Shown: piece after piece, positions 1 through 5,826 of the stretch
Numbering within the stretch: position 1 is the stretch's first letter
How the letters are laid out: each line of letters starts with the position of its first letter
Assembly: GCA_002256055.1 (NCBI GenBank)
Contig: NKIE01000195.1
Location: 1 to 5,826, forward strand
DNA: 5,826 nt
From: Pseudomonas sp. PGPPP3
GTDB lineage: Bacteria; Pseudomonadota; Gammaproteobacteria; Pseudomonadales; Pseudomonadaceae
Direction of reading: 5' to 3'
The notes under the pieces: model-generated
The model's database searches: none
Seen by the model: the letters and a program-made list of their open reading frames with translations, nothing else
Told to the model about the DNA's origin: nothing
Made by a program: the position numbers and the translations under genes

Positions 1-1
1 C

Positions 2-301
2 ATTCCAGTGCCGGTCATGGGCGGCATTCTGTGCCTGCTGTTCGGCTCGATTGCTGCCGTGGGGATGAACACCCTGATCCGCCACAAGGTCGACCTGGCC
101 GAAGCACGCAACCTGGTGATCGTCTCCGTGACCCTGGTATTCGGCATCGGTGGCGTGCTGGTCGGCACCGGCACGGGCCCGGACGACGTCGGCCTAAAGG
201 GCATTGCCCTGTGCGCCATCGTCGCCATCGCCCTCAACCTGCTGTTGCCGGGCAATGACAGCTGGAAGAACAAAGCCCTGGACGACCGCCCAGACATCTA
301 G
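2..301 (+). CDS. uraA: Uracil permease UraA, C-terminal fragment
   Basis: This is the last 99 codons of a nucleobase:cation symporter-2 (NCS2) family uracil permease, an inner-membrane protein that brings uracil into the cell with protons for salvage by uracil phosphoribosyltransferase. The gene starts before the window and the frame is open to its left edge. The fragment begins IPVPVMGGI, a stretch conserved in UraA proteins, and holds three hydrophobic segments: around GILCLLFGSIAAVGM, NLVIVSVTLVFGIGGVLV and GIALCAIVAIALNLLLP. It ends with a polar tail at a TAG stop (299-301). The substrate-binding glutamates of the family lie upstream and cannot be checked here. In pseudomonads uraA usually lies beside upp and near hemH, which fits this window. 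The converging MFS gene and the shared terminator mark the end of its transcription unit. The family call is firm. Uracil rather than xanthine as substrate rests on sequence resemblance and gene neighbourhood. Confidence 0.88.
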   Translation: MPVPVMGGILCLLFGSIAAVGMNTLIRHKVDLAEARNLVIVSVTLVFGIGGVLVGTGTGPDDVGLKGIALCAIVAIALNLLLPGNDSWKNKALDDRPDI

Positions 302-333
302 CCGAGATGCCCTGTGGGTCAATTTGAGAGAAT

Positions 334-359
334 AAAAAAGCCCCGCGAGGGGCTTTTTT
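334..359. terminator. Bidirectional intrinsic terminator between uraA and the MFS gene
   Basis: A perfect 11-bp inverted repeat, AAAAAAGCCCC / GGGGCTTTTTT, with a GCGA tetraloop (345-348). The GC core is followed by six T on the + strand, and by six T on the - strand because of the A-run at 334-339. It lies 32 bases after the uraA stop and 18 bases after the MFS stop, so it can end transcription from both converging genes. A small extra hairpin, CGCCT/AGGCG (361-365 with 372-376), sits just beside it. Confidence 0.93.
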
Positions 360-377
360 GCGCCTGCGCTTAGGCGT

Positions 378-1721
378 TCAACTGCGTCCCGGCTGCGCCG
401 CCCACTGCTGCAAGTGCAGCACGCTCTCGCGATACGGCTGCAAACCTTTGCCCAGCAGCAACAGCGAACTTGATACCGCCAGGGTGCTGACAATCAGCAA
501 CGAATAGCGCAGCGCTTGGTCATCGGCAAACAGGTAGTCGGTCACCAGCGCCACCGCCGTCGGACCGATGCCCAGACCAATCAGGGTAATCACAAACAGG
601 TAGATGGCCGACGCCTGGCCACGCATGGCGCTGGGCATGATTTCCTGAATCGCCGCCGGAGCCACGCCAAACGGCATGCTCAGGCAGAACACCGTGGGCG
701 CCATCAGCACCGCCGCCCATAGGGCATTGTCCATCAGCGGAAAACTCACCACGCACGGCAATGCAGCCATGGCCGCATACAGGCCGACACGCATATTGGC
801 GTCGGTGCGTCCGCGCTTGGCCATCCAGTCCGCCAGGCGCCCGCCGAAGACGATGCCCAGGCAACCAAAGACCGCCACGATGCTGCCGTACACCACGCCC
901 ACATGGCCAGCATCCCAGCCATAGGTGCGAATAAAGAAAGTCGGAATCCACGCGGCACTGCCGTAGCCAGCAAAGGCCAGGCCGGCAAACCCGAAGTTGT
1001 GGTACAGCACGGTACGCCGATTGGCGCGCAGGTAGCGCCCAACCTCAACCAGCGGCACCGCCACCCCGGCCCCCACACCGCGCCGTGCCGGCTCACGTAT
1101 TGCCAGAAGTAACAGGCTAAACAACACGCCAGCGGCGCCGAGGATCAGGAAGATCAACTGCCACGGGCGCACCTCGCCCAGCACCGGCAACAACACATCG
1201 CCCTGAGCCGAAGCGAACTTGATCACCAGACCACCCAGCAGGAAGGCCAACCCGGAGCCCAGGTACACGCCCATGGAATAGACACTGATAGCCGTAGCCC
1301 GCCGCTCGGCCGGGAAGCTGTCAGCAATCAGCGAATAGGCCGCCGGCGACAAGGCCGCCTCGCCGACGCCGACACCAATGCGACAGAGCAGAAATTGCCA
1401 ATACAGCCGCGCCATGCCACAGGCTGCGGTCATCGCACTCCAAAAAAGCACACCGATGGCAATCAAGCCGCGCCGGCTTTTGGTATCGGCCAGACGCCCC
1501 AGCGGAATGCCGCACACGGTATAGAACAGCGCGAAGGACAAGCCCATCAGCAGGCTCATCTGCGTGTCGCTGATCACCAGGTCGCGACGGATTGGCCCAA
1601 CCAGCAGATTGAGAATCTGCCGGTCAACAAACGACAGCACATAGGCCAGCATGAGGATGGCCACAGTGCTCCAGGCACGCAGGCTGGAGGGGTAAGCAGA
1701 ATTATTATTGTTGTTCGCCAC
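378..1721 (-). CDS. Spinster-like MFS transporter
   Basis: A 447-residue, 12-helix major facilitator superfamily transporter of the inner membrane; the substrate is unknown. The N-terminal half carries the pattern of proteobacterial Spinster-like (Spns) proteins: DRQILNLLV in helix 1 (D33, R34), the cytoplasmic loop motif A at GRLADTKSRR (75-84), and RIGVGVGEAALSPA (114-127) with E121 in helix 4. A second motif-A-like loop, GGRLADWMAKRGR (293-305), marks the start of the C-terminal half. D33, R34 and E121 correspond to residues implicated in proton coupling in Spinster homologues. The start is a GTG at 1719-1721 with an AGGAG ribosome site 7 bases upstream. The N terminus is odd: five asparagines in a row (residues 3-7) before a polar stretch and helix 1. 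The gene stands alone, 145 bases downstream of hemH on the same strand, and ends at the bidirectional terminator. A link to haem or porphyrin export is possible from position only and is not shown by the sequence. Confidence 0.85.
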   Translation of the reverse strand: MANNNNNSAYPSSLRAWSTVAILMLAYVLSFVDRQILNLLVGPIRRDLVISDTQMSLLMGLSFALFYTVCGIPLGRLADTKSRRGLIAIGVLFWSAMTAACGMARLYWQFLLCRIGVGVGEAALSPAAYSLIADSFPAERRATAISVYSMGVYLGSGLAFLLGGLVIKFASAQGDVLLPVLGEVRPWQLIFLILGAAGVLFSLLLLAIREPARRGVGAGVAVPLVEVGRYLRANRRTVLYHNFGFAGLAFAGYGSAAWIPTFFIRTYGWDAGHVGVVYGSIVAVFGCLGIVFGGRLADWMAKRGRTDANMRVGLYAAMAALPCVVSFPLMDNALWAAVLMAPTVFCLSMPFGVAPAAIQEIMPSAMRGQASAIYLFVITLIGLGIGPTAVALVTDYLFADDQALRYSLLIVSTLAVSSSLLLLGKGLQPYRESVLHLQQWAAQPGRS

Positions 1722-1728
1722 GCACGTT

Positions 1729-1733
1729 CTCCT
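1729..1733 (-). promoter_or_regulatory. Ribosome binding site that fixes the GTG start of the MFS gene
   Basis: Reading leftward the sequence is AGGAG, then 7 bases, then GTG (1721-1719). This good Shine-Dalgarno match supports the non-ATG start. An overlapping GTG (1725-1723) lies in another frame and is too close to the AGGAG. Confidence 0.7.
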
Positions 1734-1806
1734 GAGCCGCGTTGCACGCGACCCGACGGTTGAAAGTGCGCCCAGCTTAGCCGTAGCGAACGCGACGCTT
1801 ATACCG

Positions 1807-1832
1807 TTCGCCGGCCTTATCCAGCCGGCGAA
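1807..1832. repeat. Perfect 9-bp hairpin in the hemH-MFS gap
   Basis: TTCGCCGGC (1807-1815) and GCCGGCGAA (1824-1832) form a perfect inverted repeat with an 8-base loop. A second small hairpin, CGCGC-CCTT-GCGCG, lies at 1840-1853, nearer the hemH stop. Neither is followed by a T-run on either strand, so these are not typical intrinsic terminators. They could slow polymerase, protect the 3' end of hemH mRNA, or be the remnant of a repeated extragenic palindrome. On the - strand a TATAAG hexamer (1803-1798), a possible -10 for the MFS gene, follows the hairpin, but I see no good -35. The rest of the 1722-1866 gap shows nothing else I can name. Confidence 0.45.
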
Positions 1833-1866
1833 TACAGCACGCGCCCTTGCGCGAATGACTCACAGG

Positions 1867-2892
1867 TCACAAGGCTTGCGGCGCGCGCTCGCAGAGGCTG
1901 TTAAGCGCCGGGCCCCAAGCCGGGTGATCGTTCAGGCAGGGCACCAGCAGCAGTTCCTCACCGCCGGCAGCGAGGAACTCTTCACGGCCACGGATACCGA
2001 TTTCCTCCAGGGTCTCGATGCAATCGGCAACAAACGCCGGGCACATCACCAGCAGTTTTTTCACCCCCTGGGCGGCCAGCTCATGCAAACGTGCCTCGGT
2101 GTAGGGCTCGATCCACTTGGCCCGGCCCAGGCGCGATTGGAAGGACACCGACCATTGCTCAGGCTTGAGCCCCAGTTGCGCGGCGAATAGCTCGGCGCTG
2201 CGCAGGCACTGGGCGCGGTAACACACGGCGAGCAGCTCAGGCGTTGCATTACGGCAGCAGTCTGGCCCTTTCAAGCACTGCCCACCCGTGGGGTCGAGCT
2301 TGTGCAGGTGACGCTCAGGCAAACCGTGAAAGCTCAGCAACAGGTGATCGAAGCCTGCCTGCAGATGGGGCTTGGCGCTCTCGGCCAGGGCGGCAATGTA
2401 TTCCGGCTGCTGGTAGAACGGCTGGAGGATGGCAAATTGCATCGCCAGTTTATGCGCGCGCACCACCCGCTTGGCCTCTTCGATCACCGTGGTCACGGTG
2501 CTGTCGGCAAACTGCGGATACAGCGGCGCCAGCGTAACCTGGCGGATGCCCTGACTGGCCAGACGCAGCAGCACGCTCTCGATCGACGGCTCGCCGTAAC
2601 GCATCGCCAGCTCTACCGGACCATGGCGCCACTGCCCCTGCATCTGGGTTTGCAGACGGCGGCTAAGGGCCACCAGCGGCGAGCCTTCATCCCACCAGAT
2701 TGAGGCATAGGCATGGGCCGAAGCCGCAGGACGCTTCCACAGAATCAGCGACACCAGCAGCCGGCGCACCGGCCATGGCAGGTCGATGACATAGGGGTCC
2801 ATCAGAAACTGATTGAGGTAGCGACGCACATCCGCCACCTCAGTCGAGGCCGGCGAACCGAGGTTGACCAGCAACAGCGCGTGATCGGTCAT
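1867..2892 (-). CDS. hemH: Ferrochelatase (haem synthase)
   Basis: This enzyme inserts Fe2+ into protoporphyrin IX, the last step of protohaem synthesis, in the cytoplasm or at the inner face of the membrane. The 341-residue length is normal for the bacterial enzyme. Visible family marks are LLLVNLGSP near the N terminus (6-14), LAPLYPQF (121-128), [12 protein letters not shown] (184-195) with the active-site His189, SFQSRLGR (250-257), and [14 protein letters not shown] (284-297) with the catalytic Glu293. A Cys-rich insert follows the active-site His: C206, C212, C213, C224 and C229. These could hold an iron-sulfur cluster, as reported for some bacterial ferrochelatases, but that is inference. 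The ATG start (2892-2890) overlaps the stop of the upstream SDR gene as ATGA and has AAGGA (2903-2899) 6 bases before it, so translation is probably coupled. In E. coli, hemH mutants (visA) are killed by visible light because protoporphyrin accumulates, which fits the putative light operator upstream of this operon. Confidence 0.97.
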   Translation of the reverse strand: MTDHALLLVNLGSPASTEVADVRRYLNQFLMDPYVIDLPWPVRRLLVSLILWKRPAASAHAYASIWWDEGSPLVALSRRLQTQMQGQWRHGPVELAMRYGEPSIESVLLRLASQGIRQVTLAPLYPQFADSTVTTVIEEAKRVVRAHKLAMQFAILQPFYQQPEYIAALAESAKPHLQAGFDHLLLSFHGLPERHLHKLDPTGGQCLKGPDCCRNATPELLAVCYRAQCLRSAELFAAQLGLKPEQWSVSFQSRLGRAKWIEPYTEARLHELAAQGVKKLLVMCPAFVADCIETLEEIGIRGREEFLAAGGEELLLVPCLNDHPAWGPALNSLCERAPQAL

Positions 2893-3779
2893 GCAGCATC
2901 CTTATGGCCAAGAAGATCGTTCAAGGCCTCATCCAAGTCGGTAAAACGGAAGGTGAAACCGGCCGCGGTCAGCCGTTCCGGCAATGCTCGCTGGCCACCC
3001 AGCAACAGGCCGCTTAATTCGCCCAGGCCCAGGCGCAACACCCAGGCCGGCATCGGCAGCAGCGCCGGACGATGCCAGGCGCGGCCCAAGGCCCGCGAAA
3101 AATCCAGATTGCGGGCCGGTGACGGCGCGCAAGCATTATAGGGACCGCGGGCAGCGTCGTGCTGCAAGAGAAAATCGATCAGGGCAATTTGATCCTGCAG
3201 ATGGATCCACGGCATCCATTGCCGGCCATTACCAATCGGCCCGCCCAAACCCAGCTTGAACGGCAGGCGCAAACGGCCGAGAAAACCGCCCTCGGCCGCC
3301 AGGACCAAACCGGTGCGCAGCAACACCACGCGCATGCCCAAGGCTTCACCCGCCAACGCCGCAGCCTCCCAGGCCGCACACAACTGGCTGGCGAAGTCAT
3401 CAGCAACCGGCGCCATTGTCTCGTTCAAGGTTTGCTCGCCGCCATCGCCATACCAGCCCACCGCCGAGCCGGAGAGCAACACCCGCGGCCGGTCGGCACG
3501 GCTTCCGAGCCAAGCCAGCAACTGCTCCGTCAGGGCCACCCGACTGGCCAGCAGCACGGCCTTGCGCTTGTTCGTCCAGCCGGCCAGATTAACCACGGCA
3601 TCCAGGTGTTCGTCACCCAGCTCGTCAAGTCGGGCAATGGCCCGCACCCCGGTGCCGCACAGACGCGCGACCTGCTCGGGCTGACGACTCCACACCACGA
3701 GCTGATGACCCTGGGCATGCCAGTGACGGCACAGCGCGCGACCTATCAAACCCGTACCACCAGTCAGCAATATCTGCAT
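2889..3779 (-). CDS. TIGR01777 / YfcH-type SDR-fold nucleotide-sugar epimerase-like protein
   Basis: A 296-residue extended short-chain dehydrogenase-fold protein of the TIGR01777 family (E. coli YfcH; SDR39U1 in animals). Its reaction is not established. The N terminus is a Rossmann dinucleotide site, [11 protein letters not shown] (3-13). [12 protein letters not shown] (101-112) is the family's version of the Ser/Tyr active-site strand. RTGLVL (155-160) and MPWIHLQD (189-196) are further family signatures. The last 45 or so residues, including [12 protein letters not shown] (259-270), match the C-terminal DUF1731 domain. I place the start at the ATG 3779-3777, preceded by GGAGG with 8-base spacing. 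A TTG five codons further up (3794) is in frame but would use the Shine-Dalgarno itself as coding sequence. It is the first gene of a leftward operon with hemH (4-base overlap), an arrangement common in Pseudomonas, which suggests a role near haem or redox metabolism. That role is inference. Confidence 0.92.
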   Translation of the reverse strand: MQILLTGGTGLIGRALCRHWHAQGHQLVVWSRQPEQVARLCGTGVRAIARLDELGDEHLDAVVNLAGWTNKRKAVLLASRVALTEQLLAWLGSRADRPRVLLSGSAVGWYGDGGEQTLNETMAPVADDFASQLCAAWEAAALAGEALGMRVVLLRTGLVLAAEGGFLGRLRLPFKLGLGGPIGNGRQWMPWIHLQDQIALIDFLLQHDAARGPYNACAPSPARNLDFSRALGRAWHRPALLPMPAWVLRLGLGELSGLLLGGQRALPERLTAAGFTFRFTDLDEALNDLLGHKDAA

Positions 3780-3787
3780 GGCATCTT

Positions 3788-3792
3788 CCTCC
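3788..3792 (-). promoter_or_regulatory. Ribosome binding site deciding the SDR start
   Basis: GGAGG on the - strand lies 8 bases before the ATG at 3779. It supports the 296-residue product beginning MQILLTGG rather than the longer reading from TTG at 3794. Confidence 0.75.
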
Positions 3793-3806
3793 AATTAGCT
3801 AAAGCA

Positions 3807-3830
3807 CTGACTAGTCTGATGAGTAGACAG
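3807..3830. repeat. Imperfect dyad in the leader of the SDR-hemH operon
   Basis: CTGACTAGTC (3807-3816) and GAGTAGACAG (3821-3830) are complementary at 8 of 10 positions around a TGAT loop. The left arm contains the 8-base palindrome GACTAGTC (3809-3816). If transcription starts a few bases past the leftward -10 (3854-3849), this lies in the roughly 60-base 5' leader, between the promoter and the Shine-Dalgarno. It could be a weak RNA stem or a second protein site. There is no further support. Confidence 0.3.
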
Positions 3831-3848
3831 GTAAGCGCGGCGCACATA

Positions 3849-3854
3849 CTTATA
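3849..3854 (-). promoter_or_regulatory. -10 element of the SDR-hemH operon promoter
   Basis: Read leftward this is TATAAG, five of six matches to the -10 consensus, overlapping the left arm of the inverted repeat. It is almost the mirror of the rightward TATAAT. The -35 position (around 3872-3878, AT-rich) has no good TTGACA match. The expected leader to the ATG at 3779 is about 60 bases. This is a placement by eye, not a mapped start. Confidence 0.4.
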
Positions 3855-3874
3855 CAAAAATAGCAGATTGTATA
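3851..3874. promoter_or_regulatory. Putative LitR/PplR light-regulator operator in the divergent promoter
   Basis: TATACA, twelve bases, TGTATA. The symmetric core extends by one base each side to TTATACA (3850-3856) and TGTATAA (3869-3875), a perfect 7-bp inverted repeat. From memory, the site footprinted for PplR1, a class II LitR/CarH (MerR-family) regulator of light-induced genes in P. putida KT2440, is T(G/A)TACA-N12-TGTA(C/T)A; this sequence matches at every specified base and at the exact spacing. It is the only such match I find between the two divergent genes. Each half overlaps a -10-like hexamer facing outward, so a bound repressor would block both promoters. The site itself is seen directly. 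Its recognition by a LitR-type protein here is inferred, and no such regulator gene lies in the window. Confidence 0.75.
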
Positions 3875-3876
3875 AT
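3871..3876 (+). promoter_or_regulatory. -10 element of the renalase operon promoter
   Basis: A perfect TATAAT overlaps the right arm of the inverted repeat. It predicts a transcript start near 3882-3885 and a leader of roughly 37 bases before the ATG at 3921. The region 16 to 18 bases upstream (around 3847-3854, TACTTATA) is a poor -35, so the promoter may be weak, regulated, or read by a sigma factor other than the housekeeping one. Confidence 0.5.
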
Positions 3877-3917
3877 TACCGTCCAAGACTTAACCTGCTG
3901 CCACAGCTATGAGGTAA

Positions 3918-4903
<986 letters not shown>

Positions 4904-4904
<1 letters not shown>

Positions 4905-5119
4905 TGAGGCGCCTGAACCCCAACAAGCTGCTGTTGTCGAAATGGACGGCAGCCCGCCCGCAGAACCGCGAAAAGCACTTTTTAGTTAACGAGCTGCTAT
5001 GCGATGAAGCCGGCACCGTGCTGCAGGTGGAACTGCAGGCAGTGCTGACGCGGCGCAGCGAACAGATCGACTGGCGCCAGCTGCAAGATGACGAGGTGTG
5101 GTTAAGCGGCTGGCAGTAA
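4904..5119 (+). CDS. Small Trp-rich protein, TIGR02450 / DUF2389 family
   Basis: A 71-residue protein with the hallmark pattern of the tryptophan-rich TIGR02450 (DUF2389) family: N-terminal LNPNKLLLSKWTA (4-16), then a Pro-Gln-Asn-Arg-Glu-Lys-His-Phe stretch (19-26), an acidic-hydrophobic middle, AVLTRRS (46-52), and a C terminus with three further tryptophans (W57, W66, W70), besides W14. The full length is normal for the family (about 60-100). It is known in cyanobacteria and proteobacteria, with no established function; I recall members near photolyase or cryptochrome genes. Its ATG overlaps the renalase stop as TGATG, and there is only a weak Shine-Dalgarno-like GAGCAG before it, so translation is likely coupled to renalase. 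It would share any light control of that operon. No signal peptide or membrane segment is seen. Confidence 0.88.
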
Positions 5120-5134
5120 CACCTGCCGCTTAAC
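5101..5134. terminator. 10-bp perfect hairpin between converging genes, possible terminator
   Basis: GTTAAGCGGC (5101-5110) and GCCGCTTAAC (5125-5134) are perfect inverted complements around a 14-base loop that holds the TAA stop of the Trp-rich protein gene. The left arm lies in that gene's last codons. It is followed by no T-run on either strand, so it is not a classical intrinsic terminator. It sits where both converging transcripts need an end: 17 bases separate the two genes, and the right arm stops 2 bases before the end of the YjgR-like gene. Confidence 0.45.
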
Positions 5135-5136
5135 TG

Positions 5137-5826
5137 CTAACGGCGCTTGCCGCCCAACAATGACCCCAGCAAGCCACGCACCAGCTCGCGGCCAACCTGA
5201 GTAGCGACTTGCCGCACCGCCGTTTTCAACGCTTGACTGGCGAGACTGCCGAGCATGCCGCCGGCCATCTCGGTCAGGCTGTCGCCCGCTTCGGCCGGTT
5301 TGGTCGGCGCCGCCGCTGGGGTTTGCGCCGCCCGCGCCAGCAACAACTCATAGGCCGACTCACGATCAATGGCCCGATCATAGCGACCGGCTTGCGGCGA
5401 CTGACGGACCAATTGCGCACGCTCAGCTTCACTCAACGGACCAATACGCGACTGCGGCGGGGCAATGGCCACACGCTGAACCATGGCAGGCATACCTTTG
5501 TCTTCCAGAGTGCCGACCAGTGCTTCGCCGATGCCCAACTCAGTCAGCACCGCCAGGGTGTCGAAGGCCGGATTGGGGCGAAAGCCATCAGCCACCGCGC
5601 GCAAGGATTTCTGCTCTTTGGCAGTAAAGGCGCGCAAGCCATGCTGGATGCGCAAGCCCAGCTGAGCCAGCACTTCATCGGGCAAGTCGGCCGGCGACTG
5701 GGTAACGAAAAACACCCCCACGCCCTTGGAGCGAATCAACCGCACCACCTGCTGCAAACGCTCCTGCAAGACCTTGGGCGTGTCGGCAAAAAGCAGGTGG
5801 GCCTCATCAAAAAACAGCGCCAGCAG
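5137..5826 (-). CDS. yjgR: YjgR/DUF853 HerA-like ATPase, C-terminal part
   Basis: The C-terminal 229 residues of a HerA/FtsK-type P-loop ATPase of the DUF853 (E. coli YjgR) family; the N-terminal part with Walker A lies beyond the right edge. The fragment opens with a textbook Walker B, LLALFFDEAHLLF, followed by RLIRSKGVGVFFVTQSPADLPD, whose TQSP is the sensor-like stretch of HerA-type ATPases. GFRPNPAFDT and GIGEALV follow. The tail has an Ala/Pro-rich linker (roughly residues 165-178 of the fragment, AAQTPAAAPTKPAE) and then a Gly/Leu-rich amphipathic end closing GSLLGGKRR, with a TAG stop at 5139-5137. The frame has no start inside the window: the TTG at 5769 codes an internal leucine and coding continues past it. 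The cellular role of YjgR is not established. It converges on the renalase operon and is probably unrelated to it. Confidence 0.88.
   Translation of the reverse strand: MLALFFDEAHLLFADTPKVLQERLQQVVRLIRSKGVGVFFVTQSPADLPDEVLAQLGLRIQHGLRAFTAKEQKSLRAVADGFRPNPAFDTLAVLTELGIGEALVGTLEDKGMPAMVQRVAIAPPQSRIGPLSEAERAQLVRQSPQAGRYDRAIDRESAYELLLARAAQTPAAAPTKPAEAGDSLTEMAGGMLGSLASQALKTAVRQVATQVGRELVRGLLGSLLGGKRR

Noticed and set aside
1701..1715. Possible phase-variable triplet repeat in the MFS N terminus
   Set aside because: It has only three AAT and two AAC copies, and changes in triplets would not shift the frame.
1807..1832. A true Pseudomonas REP element
   Set aside because: It lacks the characteristic tetranucleotide head and is a single isolated stem here; copy number cannot be judged from one window.
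1708..2190. A 160-codon + strand frame across the MFS-hemH gap and the hemH 3' end
   Set aside because: It is mostly antisense to hemH, has no motif, and its sequence reads as a reverse shadow.
3159..3863. A 234-codon open frame on the + strand opposite the SDR gene
   Set aside because: It is antisense to a firm gene, with Gln/His/Arg-rich low-information sequence and no recognisable domain.
3909..3917. Tiny upstream ATG-AGG-TAA in the renalase leader
   Set aside because: It is only two codons and the GAGG inside it serves as the renalase Shine-Dalgarno. There is no sign of attenuation.

Overview
The window is a gene-dense, GC-rich stretch of a gamma-proteobacterial chromosome, almost certainly Pseudomonas (fluorescens/putida/syringae-like). 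The main reasons are protein sequences I recognise: a renalase very like the P. syringae enzyme, a Pseudomonas-type cysteine-rich ferrochelatase, and the uraA / hemH neighbourhood. No mobile element, tRNA, rRNA or CRISPR array is visible, and nothing suggests recent transfer. Taxonomy is inferred from protein resemblance, not from a search.

Layout, left to right. The 3' end of a uracil permease gene (uraA, +) runs to 301 and converges on a Spinster-like MFS transporter gene (-, 378-1721). They share a strong bidirectional intrinsic terminator at 334-359. After a 145-base gap with two hairpins come hemH (ferrochelatase, -, 1867-2892) and, upstream of it and overlapping by 4 bases, a TIGR01777/YfcH-type SDR gene (-, 2889-3779). 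These two form an operon reading leftward. A 141-base AT-rich divergent control region (3780-3920) separates them from a rightward pair: bacterial renalase (+, 3921-4904) and a small Trp-rich TIGR02450/DUF2389 protein (+, 4904-5119), overlapping by one base. The right end is the C-terminal part of a YjgR/DUF853 HerA-like ATPase (-, from 5137 past the window edge), convergent with the renalase pair across a 10-bp perfect hairpin.

The most interesting element is in the divergent control region. At 3851-3874 lies TATACA-N12-TGTATA, an exact match to the operator I recall for the LitR/CarH-family light regulators of P. putida (PplR; T(G/A)TACA-N12-TGTA(C/T)A). It is an inverted repeat, and each half overlaps a -10-like hexamer, one facing each operon (TATAAT rightward, TATAAG leftward). 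This suggests that both operons are co-repressed in the dark and induced by light. That would make physiological sense: ferrochelatase removes the photosensitiser protoporphyrin IX, renalase repairs aberrant dihydro-NAD(P) isomers, and TIGR02450 proteins are small conserved proteins of unknown role. The individual gene families are known. Treating the four genes as one light-stress module is my inference and is the main thing here worth testing.
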